From an uncultured Saprospiraceae bacterium (GTDB lineage: Bacteria > Bacteroidota > Bacteroidia > Chitinophagales > Saprospiraceae), in contig CALFDU010000056.1 in NCBI GenBank assembly GCA_937950315.1, forward strand, positions 1-44,298: 44,298 bases of DNA, given 5' to 3'. Numbering within the stretch: position 1 is the stretch's first letter; each line of letters starts with the position of its first letter. The notes beneath the pieces are model-generated. The model worked only from the letters and a program-made list of their open reading frames with translations. It had not been told where the DNA came from and did not search any database. Shown piece by piece: positions 42,759 to 44,298 of this stretch. The translations under genes were made by a program, and so were the position numbers.

Positions 42759-43394
42759 TTAAAAACTGTAGGCCAATTTCAAGTTTACTGGAAAATTAAA
42801 ATTCAAAACATTTTCACTATCTCCTTCCAGTTGCGGTTCAATAGAATTTAATTTTGAGCTGATATAACTCGCACCAACACCTACATAAAGGTCAAATATG
42901 AATCCATGTCCTAGGTGAAATTTATGTCCTAGTTTCAAATTTAATTTTATCCTATTTGAGGTCCATCCGAAGCCATCTTCAGAAAATGTTGATAAAATTT
43001 CTTCGAACACTACTATTTGATCATGTTTAAAAGAAGCTTCGATTCCTATATAGGTTCTTGGGCTTGATTTCATGAAAATTTGATATTCCAATCCTAACCC
43101 AAATCCTTCTTTGGATTCTGGTATTCCAAAAAATTGAGCTAATTCAACGTACTCTTTAATAAAAGGTTTAAAATTTGGTAATCTCCTCGAGTAACTAAAT
43201 TGAAGTTCGTTGTTATTTCTCAATTTTGTTGCATAAGTCACTTGAGCCTCAGATGCGAATGGATTTAATAAATTTAGGGGCGATATATAAATGGTATTTT
43301 TTCTATCTGCTGTTTGAGCGTTTGTTGTTGTGATTGATAAGAATGAAGCAATAATGATTAGTAAGAAGCTGATGTTTTGAATTGAATTTTTCAT
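42759..43394 (-). CDS. Outer-membrane beta-barrel-like protein
   Basis: 211 residues from the ATG at 43392-43394 (MKNSIQNISFLLIIIASFLS). The frame extends 12 codons upstream, but this start gives the standard signal peptide cleaved after TTTNAQ. Alternating strands (ELQFSYSRRLP, GFGLGLEYQIF, TYIGIEASFKHD, IKLNLKLGHKF, FIFDLYVGVGASYISS) and the C-terminal Phe (NLKLAYSF) are typical of a small outer-membrane beta-barrel. No close family is recognised; DUF3575-like proteins have similar layouts. Function unknown. Confidence 0.85.
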   Translation of the reverse strand: MKNSIQNISFLLIIIASFLSITTTNAQTADRKNTIYISPLNLLNPFASEAQVTYATKLRNNNELQFSYSRRLPNFKPFIKEYVELAQFFGIPESKEGFGLGLEYQIFMKSSPRTYIGIEASFKHDQIVVFEEILSTFSEDGFGWTSNRIKLNLKLGHKFHLGHGFIFDLYVGVGASYISSKLNSIEPQLEGDSENVLNFNFPVNLKLAYSF

Positions 43395-43570
43395 TTTATA
43401 AGTTTTAATGATGCTTTGTTTGAAATACAATTCAAATATCTACCGCTTTTAAGCCTGATTTTGAGACTAAAAAACAACAAGCAAACTAAGTTTTTACAAA
43501 TCGTAAACTATTAGCATTAAGCTGTTGTTTAAATAGAAATATTGTAGAACAACTTTACAATCGATTTAAT

Positions 43571-43583
43571 ATTTGCGGAAGCG
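43571..43583 (+). repeat. Intergenic copy of the 13-mer ATTTGCGNAAGCR
   Basis: ATTTGCGGAAGCG sits in the 299-base spacer 43395-43693, which holds no other recognised element, upstream of the small membrane-protein gene. This is the second non-coding copy, and like that at 20374 it shows that the motif is kept at DNA level. Confidence 0.7.
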
Positions 43584-43693
43584 TGCAAAAAATATGAATT
43601 GAGAGAAAGCATTATTTAATAGTAGGGGGCATTGAAGTGTCCTTGAAACATTTTCAAATACATATCTTCGTGTCAACGAATGAAAACAGTGAG

Positions 43694-44155
43694 ATGAATA
43701 GTAAGTGGAGTTTTTCCTTAGTTAGTTGGATAATCAGCATAGTCATTGCAACCATTGTAATGATTCCAATCTATACACAGATTGGAGATCAATATCAGTT
43801 TTATGTTGAGAACATTGCATTCATATTGATCTTCTTGACTTTTTCTAGATACATATTTCTAACCAAACACCATTGGTTTTCACATACAGATTGGTTCAAG
43901 GTATTTTTTGTTTTCGCCGTCATTCCTATATTATTATATGTAGTAGATAACCTTTGGGACTTTCAAAGATTTATGGATGAAGATGGTATAAGTAGCATCA
44001 TGGAAAATCTTCCAGCCAAAAGCCAATCCTCACTTTCCAAATATATCAAGGCTGAAATGACTTTCTTTTGGGCGGGTGCATTCGTATCGAGTATAGCATT
44101 GCCTTTAAGGATGATCAATTCAATGTGGAGAGTAAGGCACCGCGGAAAAGTATAA
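43694..44155 (+). CDS. Four-segment membrane protein, unknown
   Basis: 153 residues from the ATG at 43694 (MNSKWSFSLVSWIISIVIAT); the frame runs back to 43637, but those 19 residues are polar and unlikely to precede the first membrane segment. Hydrophobic segments at about 5-25, 37-55, 68-88 and 122-140 alternate with short polar loops, including a cytoplasmic-looking region DEDGISSIMENLPAKSQSSLSKYI before the fourth. I do not recognise a family. The start of an AhpD-like gene follows after 17 bases, so the two may form an operon. Confidence 0.75.
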   Translation: MNSKWSFSLVSWIISIVIATIVMIPIYTQIGDQYQFYVENIAFILIFLTFSRYIFLTKHHWFSHTDWFKVFFVFAVIPILLYVVDNLWDFQRFMDEDGISSIMENLPAKSQSSLSKYIKAEMTFFWAGAFVSSIALPLRMINSMWRVRHRGKV

Positions 44156-44172
44156 ATTAAAACATAAGTATA

Positions 44173-44298
44173 ATGATTCAAGAGTTCAACGATTACAGAG
44201 AGAAAATGAATGAAAGAATTTTAGCTCAAGACAACAAAGTCATGAAAAGATTCTTCAGTTTAGATAACCAAACTTATACGGATGGTGCTTTAGATATA
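44173..44298 (+). CDS. AhpD/carboxymuconolactone decarboxylase-like protein, N-terminal fragment
   Basis: 42 residues to the window end: MIQEFNDYREKMNERILAQD then NKVMKRFFSLDNQTYTDGALD. This helical start is characteristic of carboxymuconolactone decarboxylase-like (AhpD-fold) proteins of Bacteroidota; the redox-active CxxC, if present, would lie beyond the edge. The family name reflects fold only; many act as alkylhydroperoxidase-like thiol reductants. Confidence 0.75.
   Translation, partial: MIQEFNDYREKMNERILAQDNKVMKRFFSLDNQTYTDGALDI

Noticed and set aside
42381-42799. Short frames in the 42337-42758 intergenic region
   Set aside because: No start context, signal peptide or recognisable domain; the hairpin there fits a terminator better.

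Overview
The window is a gene-dense, AT-rich stretch of a Bacteroidota chromosome. Lineage evidence includes a gliding/type IX secretion (T9SS) C-terminal sorting domain, families largely confined to this phylum (DUF5916, DUF4294, Lacal_2735-like, LytS-type kinases), TAnnTTTG promoter elements instead of sigma70 -10 boxes, and few Shine-Dalgarno sites. A diphosphomevalonate decarboxylase implies isoprenoids made by the mevalonate route, which within the phylum points to Flavobacteriia or Saprospiria rather than Bacteroidia; this placement is inference. I see no rRNA, tRNA, CRISPR array, insertion sequence or prophage.

Layout. 1-2369 (minus): sensor operon with an ABA4-like membrane protein, an unknown multi-pass protein, a LytS-type kinase and the first 27 codons of its response regulator. 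2629-6579 (plus): small lipoprotein, DUF5916 outer-membrane protein, HisC-like aminotransferase. 6595-10383: PaaE-like reductase, SRPBCC protein, FKBP lipoprotein, PaaI thioesterase and PaaH-like dehydrogenase. 10451-11691 (plus): Lacal_2735-like small protein, YceI-like protein, OB-fold protein. 11696-17088 (minus): five genes forming an ABC importer-like system whose substrate-binding protein carries its own membrane anchor and an OmpA peptidoglycan-binding domain, together with two coiled-coil partners; this is the best candidate here for an undescribed system. 17209-24753: thioesterase, YihY, cupin, M20 peptidase, DapD, PAP2-like protein, DUF4294, MvaD, OmpA lipoprotein. 24807-31387: AroA, MscL, Ig-like lipoprotein and a 1427-residue secreted zinc protease with ten 43-residue MopE-like repeats. 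31393-35517: TMEM220-like protein, UvrD-type helicase-nuclease, dCTP deaminase. 35644-39422 (minus): operon of a tandem double D-Ala-D-Ala ligase, a PASTA protein and a rhodanese. 39535-44298: MATE exporter, S74-chaperone (tail-fibre-like) secreted protein, beta-barrel protein, small membrane protein, and the start of an AhpD-like gene.

How the genes fit together. Several bear on the cell envelope: Ddl plus PASTA (peptidoglycan precursor and muropeptide recognition), two OmpA-domain proteins, MscL, the DUF5916 barrel, and the peptidoglycan-tethered transporter. PaaE/PaaI/PaaH-like genes look like part of an aromatic or acyl-CoA catabolic module, but no PaaABCD is present here. Scattered through the window, in coding and intergenic DNA and in both orientations, is an over-represented 13-mer ATTTGCGNAAGCR (12 exact copies found by eye), which no gene annotation explains.
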